A DNA stretch of 64,000 nt from CAVPUA01 sp963708805 (GCA_963708805.1 CAVPUA010000003.1:2294001-2358000), one strand, 5' to 3'. Shown: positions 47,229 to 57,667, counted from the stretch's first letter. A program made the numbers and translations. Notes: generated from the sequence alone by a model not told the origin.

Positions 47229-47435
47229 TCAGGAGCGCTGGGCGGTGCTGGCCGACAACGCCTCGAACTCGGAGACGGCTCGGTAGATGCGCACGTCGTC
47301 GTCGCGCACGTGGCTCAGCAGGTACCAGTGCATGCTGTCGTCGAACGCGACCGGCAGGCCGAGAACGGCTGGGATCTTCTCCATGCGCACGACGACGCCG
47401 TCCCGTGCCCCACCGATCAACTCGCCTGTGATCAC
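47229..47435 (-). CDS. Small conserved-looking protein, unknown
   Basis: 68 residues: MITGELIGGARDGVVVRMEK, IPAVLGLPVAFDDSMHWYLL and SHVRDDDVRIYRAVSEFEAL. The alternating hydrophobic pattern suggests a small beta-rich domain. GTG 47435 has GGGAGGG about 11 nt upstream. No family is recognised, but codon use is like the neighbours. Confidence 0.55.
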   Translation of the reverse strand: MITGELIGGARDGVVVRMEKIPAVLGLPVAFDDSMHWYLLSHVRDDDVRIYRAVSEFEALSASTAQRS

Positions 47436-47584
47436 GGCCGTAGCCCTCCCGCTCGATGTCTCGACCTCGAGGGGAACAACGACAGCTGCTACCCCCGGTT
47501 ACGACGAATCCGCGAAACCGCTGAATCGCCGGTGGCGCAACGCTCGGGGGTTAGCACCCACCACCATCGCCAAATGTAGGCGCT

Positions 47585-47612
47585 CGTTCGGCCGCAGTCT
47601 GTCGGCCGAACG
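47585..47612. other. Perfect hairpin in a 400-bp gene-free stretch
   Basis: CGTTCGGCCG and CGGCCGAACG are perfect 10-bp inverted arms around CAGTCTGT. There is no T tract on either side. The region 47436-47838 has no convincing gene; it holds this hairpin and, 13 bp away, a tandem repeat. It may be a transcription or mRNA-stability element for the convergent-side MBL gene. Confidence 0.6.
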
Positions 47613-47624
47613 ACCGACAAGCAA

Positions 47625-47829
47625 CGATCGAGATCGCCCGATGGCGAGCCCAGGCGCTGGGCGACCCCCTGGCAACCACGAGAGCAACGATTGCGGGCGA
47701 GAGCAAGCCAGACCGAATCGATCGAGATCGCCCGAAGGCGAGCCCAGGCGCTGGGCGACCCCCTGGCAACCACAAGAGCAACGATTGCGGGCGAGAGCAA
47801 GCCAACCGAATCGATCGAGATCGCCCGAT
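47625..47829. repeat. 93/94-bp tandem direct repeat, about 2.2 copies
   Basis: Copies start at 47625, 47719 and (partial) 47812 with CGATCGAGATCGCCCGA. The first two copies differ at only a few positions (for example AACCACGAGAG versus AACCACAAGAG). Each full unit contains two small inverted repeats: GCCCAG-GCG-CTGGGC and GCAA-CGA-TTGC. The array begins 10 bp past the MBL gene stop. Apparent open frames across it arise because 93 is a multiple of 3 and are not thought to be genes. Confidence 0.85.
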
Positions 47830-47838
47830 CCAATTGCT

Positions 47839-48506
47839 TTACCAGCCGCGCTCGCGCCACTCGGCCAGGTGCGGGCGCTGCTCGCCGAGCGTCGAGTCGT
47901 CGCCGTGGCCGGGGTAGAACCAGGTCTCGTCCGGCAGCACGTCGAAGACCCGCGCGGTCGACGTCGTCGAGCAGCGAGGTGAAGTCCTCGGGCGTCGTGC
48001 GTCTTGCCGACCCCGCCGGGGAACAGCGAGTCGCCGGTGAACAGGTGCGGGGTGCCCTCGGGGTCGCGGTAGAGGACAGCGATCGAGCCGGGCGTGTGGC
48101 CGCGCAGGCCGATGATCGACAGCGACACATCGCCGACGGTGATCGTGTCGCCGTCCTCCAGTCGCTCGTCGACGGCGACCGGCAGCGCGTCGGCATCGGC
48201 CCCACCGGCGTAGACGGCGGCGTCGCGCATCGGCGACGACCGCCTCGAGTGCCATCCAGTGATCCTGGTGCTGATGGGTGGTGAGCACGGCGGCCACGGC
48301 TGGCCCGCCGAGCCGGACGAGCAGCGGCCAGGCGATCGGCCTCGTTCGCGGCGTCGATCAGCAGTCCCTCGCCGGTCGACGGATCGCGTAGCAGGTACGC
48401 GTTGTTCGACATCGGCCCGACGGCCAGCTTGGTGATCGTCAGACCCGGGCAGCTCCCGGGTGTCCCACGCGCCGCCGACCTCGACCTTGCCCGTGTACTC
48501 AGCCAT
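47839..48506 (-). CDS. MBL-fold metallo-hydrolase
   Basis: About 221 residues. The zinc motif is TTHQHQDHWMALEAVV (H-x-H-x-D-H), with further ligands in LRGHTPGSIAVLYRD, FTGDSLFPGG and YPGHGDDSTLGEQRPHL, as in glyoxalase II-like enzymes. N-terminus MAEYTGKVEVGGAWDTRELP. Several indels (near 48445, 48320, 48230 and 47960-48000) break the frame. TAGGTT ends 7 nt before ATG 48506. The 3' end is followed by the tandem repeat. Substrate may be a thioester such as a mycothiol conjugate (inference). Confidence 0.83.
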
Positions 48507-48513
48507 GGGACGA

Positions 48514-48519
48514 AACCTA
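48514..48519 (-). promoter_or_regulatory. -10 element TAGGTT of the MBL gene, overlapping a stop codon
   Basis: Minus-strand TAGGTT ends 7 nt before ATG 48506. Its first three bases are the TAG stop of the upstream DUF4032 gene. Confidence 0.45.
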
Positions 48520-49760
48520 GTCGGTGATCGCCTCGAACTCCTCGGTCGGTGGTCCCGACGAGCAGATCGACCTTCGATTCGGGCAGGTAGCGCAGCACGC
48601 TGTCGAGGTAGGACGCCACCGCCGCCTCGCGGCCGACGTCGTGGCCGCGGGCCTCGGACAGGAACCAGCGGTGCTCGTTGATCTCGTAGAACAGCTCGGC
48701 ATCGGGCAGCTTGCGCCGCTGGTCCATCGGCAGCAGGGACAGGACGCCGTAGAACTTCTCGTCGAGCCAGCGACGAGCAGCAAGGTCCTCGGGGATCTCG
48801 ACGCCGGACGCCGACTGCAGCCGGGCCCGGAACCGGGCCAGGTCCGACAACAGCGCGCGGGCCTCGTTCTCCTGGACGATCAGACCGGTGAGGGCCCGGA
48901 TGCGCCGCTGATGGTGCCCGGGCTCGACGACGTGTGTGCCGAAGCGCAGTCGCTGGCCACCCGCTTCGGTGGTGATGCCGATCTCGGCGACGTCGAAGCC
49001 GAGCGCGTTGAGTCGCTTCACGCGCTGGTCGATGCGGTAGCTCTCGTCGCGGTGGAAGACCTCGTCGCGGGTCAGCTCGGTCCACAGCTGCTCGTAGCGG
49101 GCGTTGAACGCCTCGGCCGCCTCGATCGGATCGATCGACTCGTCCATGTAGCCACCGGCCTGCAGGTCGTACATCTCACCGACGATGTTCTCGCTGGCGA
49201 TCTGCGACGTCGTAGGCGCGCTGACCGTCCGAGAGGCGCGCGTGCGTCTCGCCGGTCTCAGCATCGACGACATAGGCGGCCAGCGCGCCGGCGTCGCGCC
49301 GGAACAGCGTGTTCGACAGCGAGCAGTCGCCCCAATAGAAGCCGGCCAGGTGGATGCGGACGAACAGCTCGGCGAGCGCGTCCAGCAGCCGCCCGCGCAG
49401 ATCGGTCAGCTGGCGGCCGGTGAACAGCGACCGATAGGGCAGCGAGAACGGCAGATGCCGGGTGATCAACAGCCCGTCGAGCGGCTCGTCGTCGACGCCG
49501 GTGCGGTCGACGACCGTGCCGTAGGCGTCGACCACCGGCACCGTGCGCTCGGCCAGTTCGCGCAGCAGCGCGTGTTCTTTGAGCACGTAGCGATCGGTGG
49601 CCTCCTTGATCGCGAAGACGTCACCGTCGATGTCGACGAAGCGCACCACGTGCCGCGAGATGCCGCGCGGCACCGACACCAGCCGGGGGTCGTCCCACTC
49701 GGCCAGCGGGATCGAGAACGGCAGGTCGAGCAGACCGGTGGTCGTCCCGAGTGTCGTCAA
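48517..49760 (-). CDS. DUF4032 protein with kinase-like N-terminal region
   Basis: About 413 residues. The N-terminal half resembles lipopolysaccharide-kinase-like folds: FVDIDGDVFAIKEATDRYVL (possible ATP-contact Lys), LLITRHLPFSLPYRSLFTGR, and HLAGFYWGDCSLSNTLFRRD followed by AYVVDAETGE (kinase-like D...N...D). The DUF4032 region follows with YLDSVLRYLPESKVDLLV near the end. Two extra bases (near 49210 and 48547) break the frame. The start TTG 49760 is uncertain. Function unknown. Confidence 0.78.
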
Positions 49761-49832
49761 GCGAATAGGTACCCATCGCGCGCCCAGCCTAGGGCGTTCA
49801 CAGCGTGTTCAAGGGTGATTCGCGGCGACGCT

Positions 49833-51204
49833 TCAGTCCAGTTTCAGGTTGAGCAGCGCGTTCTCGACGACTTCGCTCAGCGCGGGGTGGATCCAGTACT
49901 GGGCGCGCGCCAACCCCCGCAGGCTCGTGCCCAGCGACGCGGCCTGGATCGAGCGGCTGGATGAGGATGGATGACTGCGGCCCGATCAGGTGCGCGCCGA
50001 GCAGCTGCCCGGTCACCGGGTCGGCCAGCAGCTTGGCGAAGCTGGTGATGTCCTCCATGGCCCAGCCGTAGGCCGTGCCGCCGAAGTCCTGCGTGGCGCT
50101 GACGTACTCGACGCCCGCCTCTTGCAGCTCGCGCTCGGTGCAGGCCGACGCTCGCGATCTGCGGCGAGGTGAACACCGCGGACGGCACGAACCGGTGATC
50201 GGAGCGATCGAAGATCATCGGGATGGGCCAGGTTGTGGGCGACCACGCGCGCCTCGTGATTGGCGACGTGCTTGAGCTGGTACGGCGAGCTGACGTCCCC
50301 GAGCGCCCAGACGCCCTCGACGTTCGTCCGCTGCTGGTCGTCGACGACCAGGCGTCCGTCGTCGATGCAGCTCGAGGCCGGCCGCCTCGACGTCGAGACG
50401 GTCGGTGTTCGGGACGCGGCCGGTGGCGACGAGCAGCACGATCGCCGTCGACCGACGTGCCGTCGCTGAGTTCGAGGCGCACGCCGGATCCGGTGCGTGT
50501 GCGCCGCCGTCACGTGCACGTCGAGGTGGACGTCCCACCGTCGCTGGGCCAGGTGGGTGAACCGTTCGGAGACGTCGTGGTCGAGGTCGCGCAGCAGCGG
50601 CGAGCTGTGGCAGACGATCGATGATCTCGACGCCCGAGCGCACTGAAGACGTGGGCGAACTCGGCCGCGATGTAGCCACCGCCCAGGATCACCAGGCGCC
50701 GGGGGAGCTCGTCGATGCGCATGATGTCGTCCGAGGTCGAGTACGGGACGCGCGAATCGGCGATCACGGGCGGGATGGACGGACGCGCACCCGCCGCGAC
50801 GACGATGCGATCGGCGGTGAGGTGCTCACCGGACGGCGAGGACCAGCGAGCGCGGCCCGGTGAAGCGGGCCTCGGACTCGTACAGCGTGATGCCCTCGCC
50901 GAAGGCGCGGTACTCGCGACCACCGGCCGAGATCGCGTCGATGCGGCGGAAGACGCGGTCGCGGATGTCGGTCCAGCGGACCCCGTCGACCCGGCCGTCG
51001 ATCGCCGTACTTGGCGGCGCCGCGGATCGCCTCGGCGACATCGGCGGCGTAGACGTACATCTTGGTCGGGATGCAGCCGACGTTGAGGCAGGTGCCCCCG
51101 AACGTCCCGCTCTCGACGATGGCGATCTGCATACCGGCGAAGTCGGGCGTCAGCAGCGAGTTCCCGGACCCGGATCCGATGATGATCAGGTCGAAGTGCG
51201 GCAC
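49833..51204 (-). CDS. mtr: Mycothione reductase
   Basis: FAD-dependent disulfide reductase that keeps mycothiol reduced with NADPH; about 455 residues expected. N-terminal FAD motif FDLIIIGSGSGNSLL, redox-active pair in GTFGGTCLNVGCIPTKMYVY, NAD(P) motif RRLVILGGGYIAAEFAHVFS, LLVATGRVPNTDRLDVEAAG, VWALGDVSSPYQLKHVANHE and a C-terminal dimerisation domain ending YWIHPALSEVVENALLNLKL. At least six one-base insertions break it, one of the worst-affected genes here. GTG 51204 is 7 nt after TAGCGT. Confirms a mycothiol-producing actinobacterium. Confidence 0.93.
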
Positions 51205-51211
51205 CCCTACG

Positions 51212-51251
51212 ACGCTACCGGGCGGTAAGCGTTGGCATGTGTCAGTAGCCT
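51212..51251. promoter_or_regulatory. Divergent leaderless promoters of mtr and proS
   Basis: Minus-strand TAGCGT (51217-51212) is 7 nt before mtr GTG 51204; plus-strand TAGCCT (51246-51251) is 6 nt before proS GTG 51258. The 53-bp gap holds both. Confidence 0.5.
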
Positions 51252-51257
51252 TACCGC

Positions 51258-53003
51258 GTGCTGCACATGTCGACTCTCTTCCTGCGAACCCTGCGCGACG
51301 ACCCGGCCGACGCCGAGGTCCCGAGCCACAAACTGCTCGTACGGGGCGGTTTCGTGCGCCGGGTCGCCCCGGGCATCTACTCGTGGCTGCCGCTGGGCCT
51401 CGTGGTGCTGGGCAAGGTCGAGAAGATCGTCCGCGAGGAGATGGCCTCGATCGGCGGCCAGGAGGTGCACTTTCCGGCGATCATCCCGCGCGAGATCTTC
51501 GAGACCAGCGGACGGTGGCAGGACTACGGCGACTCTGTTGTTCCGCCTGCACGACCGCCGGGACGCGGCCTATCTGCTCGCGCCCACGCACGAAGAACTC
51601 TTCACGCTGCTGGTGAAGGGCGAGTACTCCTCGTACAAGGACTACCCGCTGACGCTGTTCCAGATCCAGACGAAGTACCGCGACGAGGCGCGTCCACGGG
51701 CCGGCATCCTGCGCGGGCGCGAGTTCATCATGAAGGACTCGTACTCCTTCGACCTGGACGACGACGGCCTGGCCGTGTCGTACCAGGCGCATCGCGACGC
51801 CTACGAGCGGATCTTCGCGCGGCTCGGCTTCGACTACCGGATCGTCTTCGCCGTCTCGGGCGCCATGGGCGGCTCCGCCTCCGAGGAGTTCCTCGCGCCG
51901 ACGCCGTCGGGCGAGGACACCTTCGTCCAGTGCACGAACTGCGACTACGCCGCCAACACCGAGGCGGTCGAGATCGCCCGTCCCGAAGCGCAGGACCCGT
52001 CATCGGTGCCCCCGGAGCAGGTGCTCGACACCCCGGATACGCCGACCATCGACACGCTCGTCGAACGGCTCAACACCCTGCAACTCGGACGGACGTTCAC
52101 GGCCGCCGACACGCTCAAGAACGTCGTCCTCAAGACGCGGGCTCCGGGCGGCGAGTGGGAACTCCTGATCGTCGGCGTGCCGGGTGATCGCGAGGTCGAC
52201 CTCAAGCGGCTGGCCGGACAGCTGGAGCCGGTCGAGGTCGTCCAGGCCGACGCCGACGATCTGGCCAAGGCACCGGCGTTGATCAAGGGCTACATCGGCC
52301 CGCAGGTGCTGGCCGAGGCCAAGATCCGCTATCTGGTCGATCCGCTGGTCGTCGAGGGCAGCGCCTGGGTGACCGGCGCCAACTCGCCCGGTCAGCATGC
52401 CGCGTTCGTCACTCGCGGGCGCGACTTCACGCCCGACGGCGAGATCGGCGCGGTCGAGATCCGCGACGGTGACCGCTGCTCGCTGTGCGGCTCGCCGTTG
52501 ATCATCTCGCGGGGCATCGAGCTCGGCCACGTGTTCCAGCTGGGCCGCAAGTACGCCGAGACGTTCGGGCTGACCGCCCTCGGACCGGACGGCAAGCCGG
52601 TCACCGTCACCATGGGGTCGTACGGGTCGGTGTCACGCGAGCGGTGGCCGCGATCGTCGAGCAGACCTGGGACGAGCAGGGGATGTGCTGGCCGCGGGCG
52701 ATCGCGCCCGCTGACGTCCACCTGGTCGCGACCGGCAAGGACGACACCGTCTTCGACGCCGCGCGTTCGCTGGCCGCCGACCTCGAGGCGCAGGGCGTCG
52801 AGGTGCTGTACGACGACCGGCGCGGAGTGTCGCCCGGGGTGAAGTTCAAGGACGCCGAGCTGCTGGGCGTGCCGACCATCGTCATCGTCGGCAAGGGCTT
52901 CGCCGACGGCGTGATCGAGCTGCGGGACCGCAAGTCGGGCGATCGGGCCGAGGTGCCGGTGGCCGACGCGGCCGACCGGATCGTCGCTGCCGTCCGTTCG
53001 TGA
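51258..53003 (+). CDS. proS: Prolyl-tRNA synthetase
   Basis: Class II aminoacyl-tRNA synthetase, bacterial type, 581 residues. MLHMSTLFLRTLRDDPADAE, motif 1 region, motif 2 (QIQTKYRDEARPRAGILRGR, EFIMKDSYSFD), an inserted YbaK-like editing domain (about 240-380, with LKNVVLKTRAPGGEWELLIV), motif 3 (YGVGVTRAVAAIVEQTWDEQ) and a C-terminal anticodon-binding domain. One extra base near 51537 and one lost G near 52625 offset each other. GTG 51258 is set by the -10 6 nt upstream. Confidence 0.96.
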
Positions 53004-53004
53004 C

Positions 53005-53676
53005 GTGGCGGCCCTGAGCGAACTCCTGGACCCGGGATGGGCCGCTGCCCTCGAACCGGTCGCCGGCCAGATCGCCGCGATGGGGGAGTTCCTGCGGGCC
53101 GAGATCGCGGCCGGGCGTACCTATCTGCCGGCCGGACCGAACGTGCTGCGGGCGTTCACCCAGCCCTTCGACGACGTTCGGGTGCTGATCGTCGGCCAGG
53201 ATCCGTACCCGACGCCCGGGCACGCGGTCGGGCTGTCGTTCTCGGTGGCGCCCGAGGTCCGGCCCCTGCCACGCAGCCTGCAGAACATCTACCGCGAACT
53301 GGGTGCCGATCTCGGCGTCCCGGCACCACGGGTCGGCGACCTGACGCCGTGGACGCGGCACGGCGTGCTGCTGCTGAACCGGGTGCTGACCGTCGCCCCG
53401 GGCGCGCCGGCGTCGCACCGCGGCAAGGGTTGGGAGGCCGTCACCGACCAGGCGATCCGCGCCCTGGTCGCTCGGGACCGGCCGTTGGTGGCGATCCTCT
53501 GGGGCCGCGACGCCCAGACGTTGCGTCCGATGCTCGGCGCCACGCCGTGCATCGAGTCGGCGCACCCGAGCCCGATGTCGGCCGACCGCGGCTTCTTCGG
53601 CTCGCGTCCGTTCAGCCGGGCCAACGAGTTGCTGGCCGCCCAGGGCGCCGCGGCGGTCGACTGGAATATCGCCTGA
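53005..53676 (+). CDS. ung: Uracil-DNA glycosylase, family 1
   Basis: Removes uracil from DNA in base-excision repair. 223 residues with the water-activating motif GQDPYPTPGHAVGLSFSV and the C-terminal HPSPMSADRGFFGSRPFS, both diagnostic of family 1; LLLNRVLTVAPGAPASHRGK lies between. GTG 53005 is one base after the proS stop, so it is translated by coupling. Intact. Confidence 0.95.
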   Translation: MAALSELLDPGWAAALEPVAGQIAAMGEFLRAEIAAGRTYLPAGPNVLRAFTQPFDDVRVLIVGQDPYPTPGHAVGLSFSVAPEVRPLPRSLQNIYRELGADLGVPAPRVGDLTPWTRHGVLLLNRVLTVAPGAPASHRGKGWEAVTDQAIRALVARDRPLVAILWGRDAQTLRPMLGATPCIESAHPSPMSADRGFFGSRPFSRANELLAAQGAAAVDWNIA

Positions 53677-53728
53677 CGAGTGGTATCACCTCGAAGTGGC
53701 TGCACTGGCGCTGGCGCTCTCCGGTTGG

Positions 53729-54192
53729 TCAGTCGGCTAGCCGGGCGGGGAAGCCGCCGGTCGCGATCGGACCCCATCGAGTGGGTGTGATGCGGATCAG
53801 CGACTTGCCCTGCGTGCCATCGCGTCGCGGTACTCGTCCCAGTCCGGGTGCTCGCCGGAGATCGACCGGAAGTAGTCGACGAGCGGCTCGATCGACTCGG
53901 GCAGATCGATCACCTCGGCGGTGCCGTCGACCTGCACCCAGGCGCCGTTGAACTCGTCGGAGAGCACGAGAACGCCGCAGACCGGGTTCCGGCGCAGGTT
54001 GGTCACCTTCGCCCGTTCCGGATAGGTCGAGATCACGATGCGACCCTCGGCGTCGACGCCGGCGGTGACCGGTGAGGACTGAGGCGTTCCGTCCGACCGG
54101 GTCGTGATCAGGATCTGGTGGTGACGCGGGCGGACGAAGTCGAGCAGCTCGTCACGTCCGACTCGGGTGTTGGTGGCGATGGTTCGTGGCAT
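53729..54192 (-). CDS. PPOX-class F420-dependent oxidoreductase, copy 2
   Basis: About 154 residues. Split-barrel start MPRTIATNTRVGRDELLDFV, SDGTPQSSPVTAGVDAEGRI, AKVTNLRRNPVCGVLVLSDE and WVQVDGTAEVIDLPESIEPL match MSMEG/Rv-type F420 reductases. The open frame stops early at 53797, but restoring one lost C near 53808 yields a normal tail (SLIRITPTRWGPIATGGFPA) ending at 53729. Unrelated in position to copy 1. Substrate unknown. Confidence 0.85.
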
Positions 54193-54210
54193 GCGAACCA
54201 GTCTGCCGGG

Positions 54211-55098
54211 TCAGCCGACCCGGGTGACGTCCACGCTCACCTTCATCGTCGACTTCTTCGCCTGCGAGAGGATCACGCCCTTGAGCGGCGGCACGTCGCT
54301 GTAGTCGCGTCCCCAGGCCGAGACGACGTAACGGGCGTCGACGAACTGGTCGTTCGTCGGGTCGAGATCGACCCAGCCCGACGCCCGGGCACGTCGACGG
54401 CCGCCCAGGCGTGCGACGCGTCCGCTCCCTGCAGCTTGGGCTGGCCCGGCGGCGGGGTGGTCTCGAGATAGCCGCTCACGTAGCGGGCGGGCAGGCCGAC
54501 CGAACGCAGGCAGCCGACGGCGAGGTGCGCGAAGTCCTGGCAGACGCCCTGCCGCTTGTGCAGCACCTCGCCGAGCGTCGTCTTGACGTTCGTCGCACCC
54601 GAGACGTACTCGAAGTCGGCGTGGATGCGCGAGATCAGCTCGACCAGCGCCGACCCGAGGGGCCGACCAGGGCGGAACGTGACGGCCGGCGTAGTCGGCC
54701 ACCGCCGCCGTCCGGCCCGACCAGGGGCGACGCGAGAAGGTAGGCCCGCGCATCGACGTCGTCGCGCGGCCGCGTCCCGCGCTTCGTCCCAGCTCATCGC
54801 GTCGAGCGTCGTCGATCGGGACGGGCGACCGGTCGACCGCCACGTCGCTGGTCGAAGTGACCCGCAGCGCACGGTGCCTGGTGCGGACGACGTAGTACGT
54901 CGACACATTGCCGAAGAAGTCGACGTGACTGCGCATCTCGTCGGCGCCCGGGTCGAGGTCGACGTCGCCGGCCACGACCCGCTGGCCGGGGATCGCGCGC
55001 GGCAGCAGGTGGGCCCGCCCGTAGCTGGCCGTCACGTCGTCGGAGTAGCCGATACTCGGTCGCGTGGACGACCCGAAAGTTCGTCGCCGTCGCGTCAC
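54211..55098 (-). CDS. Transglutaminase-like cysteine peptidase family protein
   Basis: About 290 residues. N-terminal Bact_transglu_N domain (FRVVHATEYR, YSDDVTASYGRAHLLPRAIP), then the catalytic core with Cys in KRQGVCQDFAHLAVGCLRSV, GLPARYVSGYLETTPPPGQP, His in DASHAWAAVDVPG and Asp in WVDLDPTNDQFVDARYVVSA. Several indels (near 55080, 55045, 54785, 54680 and 54390) break the frame. GTG 55098 overlaps the upstream stop by 4 nt. Last gene of the three-gene unit. Confidence 0.85.
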   Translation of the reverse strand: MTRRRRTFGSSTRPSIGYSDDVTASYGRAHLLPRAIPGQRVVAGDVDLDPGADEMRSHVDFFGNVSTYYVVRTRHRALRVTSTSDVAVDRSPVPIDDARRDELGRSAGRGRATTSMRGPTFSRRPWSGRTAAVADYAGRHVPPWSAPRVGAGRADLAHPRRLRVRLGCDERQDDARRGAAQAAGRLPGLRAPRRRLPAFGRPARPLRERLSRDHPAAGPAQAAGSGRVARLGGRRRARASGWVDLDPTNDQFVDARYVVSAWGRDYSDVPPLKGVILSQAKKSTMKVSVDVTRVG

Positions 55099-57648
55099 AC
55101 CGACTCCAGACTCTGGAAGTCGCCGATCGGAACCAGCTGCTGCAGCCGGCCCTGGTGCGCGAAGTGCGCCTTCTCGACCGCGAGCGCCAAGCCGTGCAGA
55201 TCCTCGATCGCCGCACCGAGCAGCTCGTCGAGTTCGGCGCGCCGGCCGTCGGGCGACACGGCGTCGAGCGCTCGGGGGTCGACGGCGAGCAGGCGGGCGC
55301 CGCACGCGGTCGACGTAGTCGATCAGCCCGGATTCCGGCGTGTCGATGCGCCAGAGATCCGCCGTCAGCCGATCGAGCTGGAAGGCGAGCGAGCGCGGAT
55401 TGTCGCGATCGAGCAGCAGCAGCTCGAACACGGTGTCGGCGCCGGCCTGGGCCGGGTAGCGGCGGCGGTGGGTGATGATGCTCTCGGCCGCGATCGAGCG
55501 TCGACTCGATGACCAGCGCGTCGACGTCGGGCAACCGTTGCTGGACGAGCGTGCCCCGCAGCAACCGGGCGATCTGCAGGGCCCGCTCGAGCCGGCGGCC
55601 GATGTCCATGAACCGCCAACCGGCGTCGCGGACCATGCTCTCGGCCGCCAGCCCGGCGAAGGCCATCAACGCCTCGCGCAGCGAGCTCATCGCCGTCGCG
55701 ACGTTGCCGCCCGTGACGCCGTCGAAGCGGACCAGACCCCGTTCGAGATCGCTCAGGATCGCCCACGTGTCGGTCGACAACTGATCGCGACTCGCGCTGG
55801 CCAGCTCGCGCACCCGCCGGACGTCGTGGGCCAGCGTCCCGGCCCGCTGCGCGTCACCGATCACGGCGTACAGCCGAGCTTGCGGGTCGGCATCGAGACC
55901 GCGGCGATCGCGGAACCCGGGCGCACGGCGGTGACGCGATCGCGACGACCGCCTCGAGCAGGACGTCGACGCACTGGCGCACGGCCGGGTCGGCGCCCGG
56001 ATGCACGTCCTGCCAGCGGTTGTCGGACGACGGCGACCAGGCGGGAGACGTCTTCGGCGCGCTCGGCGTAGCGCCCCAGCCAGAACAACGCCTCGGCGAC
56101 ACGCGGCGAGATGGCGGCGACCACCTGCCCGCGCACCAGCTCGGGCGCGGTCCGCTCGTCGGCCTGCACCGGCGGAGCTCGACAGCACCCAGACGTCCTT
56201 GGCGCGTGCGCCCGTCCTGCGTCGTGACGACCAGCGACGAGGTGTCGGGGGCGATCCGGCTCAGGCCACCGGGCAGCAGGCGGTAGCTCTCGCCGTCGGC
56301 GACCGCGAACGAGCGCAGCACGACCGGCTCGGCTTCGAGGCCGTTGCCGCCGACGCCGGGCGCGGTGCTGGGCAGCACCGCCTCCTGGCCCGACCCAGCC
56401 GTAGGGCTCGGCGTCGATCCAGCGGGCGAGCTCGTCGCGTTCGGCCGACGACAGCTGCCAGCCGAACCGGCTGGTGCTCACGATCCGGCGCGACACCGGC
56501 TTGAGCACCAGCGAGTCGAGGTTGGCCAGCACGTGCTTGCGGCTGGCGTCGTCGCCGCACCACCAGGTCTGGACCGACGGCAGGGCGAGCGGCTGGCCGA
56601 GCAGGACCTCGGCCAGTCGCGGCAGATACGGGAAGAGCGCCGGGTTCTCCAGGACGCCCGTGCCCAGGCCGTTGACGATCGAGACGTTGCCCAGCCGGCT
56701 GGCCTCGACCAGCCCCGGAACGCCGAGCTGCGAGTCGGGGCGCAGTTCGAGCGGGTCGCAGAACGCCGGCGTCGACCCGGCGAAGGATCACGTCGACCGG
56801 CTCGAGCCGACCGATCGAGCGCTGCCAGACGTTGCCGTCGCGGACGAGCAGGTCGGTGCCCTCGACCAGCGGGAAACCGAGCAGCGAGGAGAGGAACGCC
56901 TGGTCGAAGGCGGTCTCGCTGCCCGCGCCGGACGTCAGCAGGACGATGCGGGGGACCTCGGCCCGGCTCGGTGCGAGCGACTGGAGCGCGATGCGCATCG
57001 CCTGGAAGAACGGCGCGATCCGGTGGATCCGGGTGTCGCGGTACAGGCCGGGCAAGCGCCCGGGAGACGACCCGGCGATTGGCCATCGCGTAGCCGGTGC
57101 CCGACGGGGCCTGGGTCCGGTCGCCGAGCACCGTCCACTGCCCGTCCGGTGCGCGCGCGAGGTCGGCCGCGGCGATGAACAGCTGTCGTGGCCCGGGCAC
57201 CCGGATCTGGTCGACGGCCCGGATGAAACCGGCGTGGCCGTAGACCACCTCGGGCGGAAGCAGCCGATCGGCCAGCAAGCGCCGCGGACCATAGAGGTCG
57301 GTGAGGATCAGGTCGAGCAGCACCGAGCGCTGCACCAGAGCCGCCTCGAGCCCGCGCCATTCCGTCTCATCGACGAGCAGCGGCACCGGGTCGAGCCCCC
57401 AGGGCTGCTCCTGCCGCGACCCGTACGGCCGGTAGGTGACGCCATCGTCGGCCAGCAGGTTGGCCACCGTCCGGCTCTGCTCGGCCAGCCCGTCAGCGCC
57501 CAGCAGGCGCAGCACCGAGCCGACCTGACGCCACGTGTCGCGCACGCCCGTCGTCTGGTCGACCATCTCGTCCCAGCGCGACGGGCGCGCCCAGACTCGG
57601 CCGGGCGTACGCCTCGACGACGTCAGGACCGCCGCGAGACCTCGTCAC
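55095..57648 (-). CDS. Circularly permuted ATP-grasp / alpha-E (DUF403) fusion protein
   Basis: About 845 residues. The N-terminal part is a circularly permuted ATP-grasp ligase (DUF404/DUF407): VVYGHAGFIRAVDQIRVPGP, GDRTQAPSGTGYAMANRRVV, HRIAPFFQAMRIALQSLAPS, VSIVNGLGTGVLENPALFPY and VLKPVSRRIVSTSRFGWQL. From about residue 500 it joins an alpha-E helical domain (AISPRVAEALFWLGRYAERA, EDVSRLVAVV), ending QQLVPIGDFQSLESV. At least six indels are present. In many bacteria these are separate genes. Predicted peptide/amide-bond chemistry; natural substrate unknown. GTG 57648 has GGGAGGGT upstream. Confidence 0.85.
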
Positions 57649-57667
57649 CACACCCTCCCCGTGCGGC

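Noticed and set aside
47625..47829. Possible CRISPR array
   Set aside because: Only about 2.2 contiguous copies of a 93/94-bp unit, no spacers and no cas genes in the window.
47489..49273. Open frame of 594 codons crossing the tandem repeat on the minus strand
   Set aside because: It joins a real DUF4032 segment to shadow sequence and repeat DNA. The 93-bp repeat is a multiple of 3 and keeps frames open by chance.
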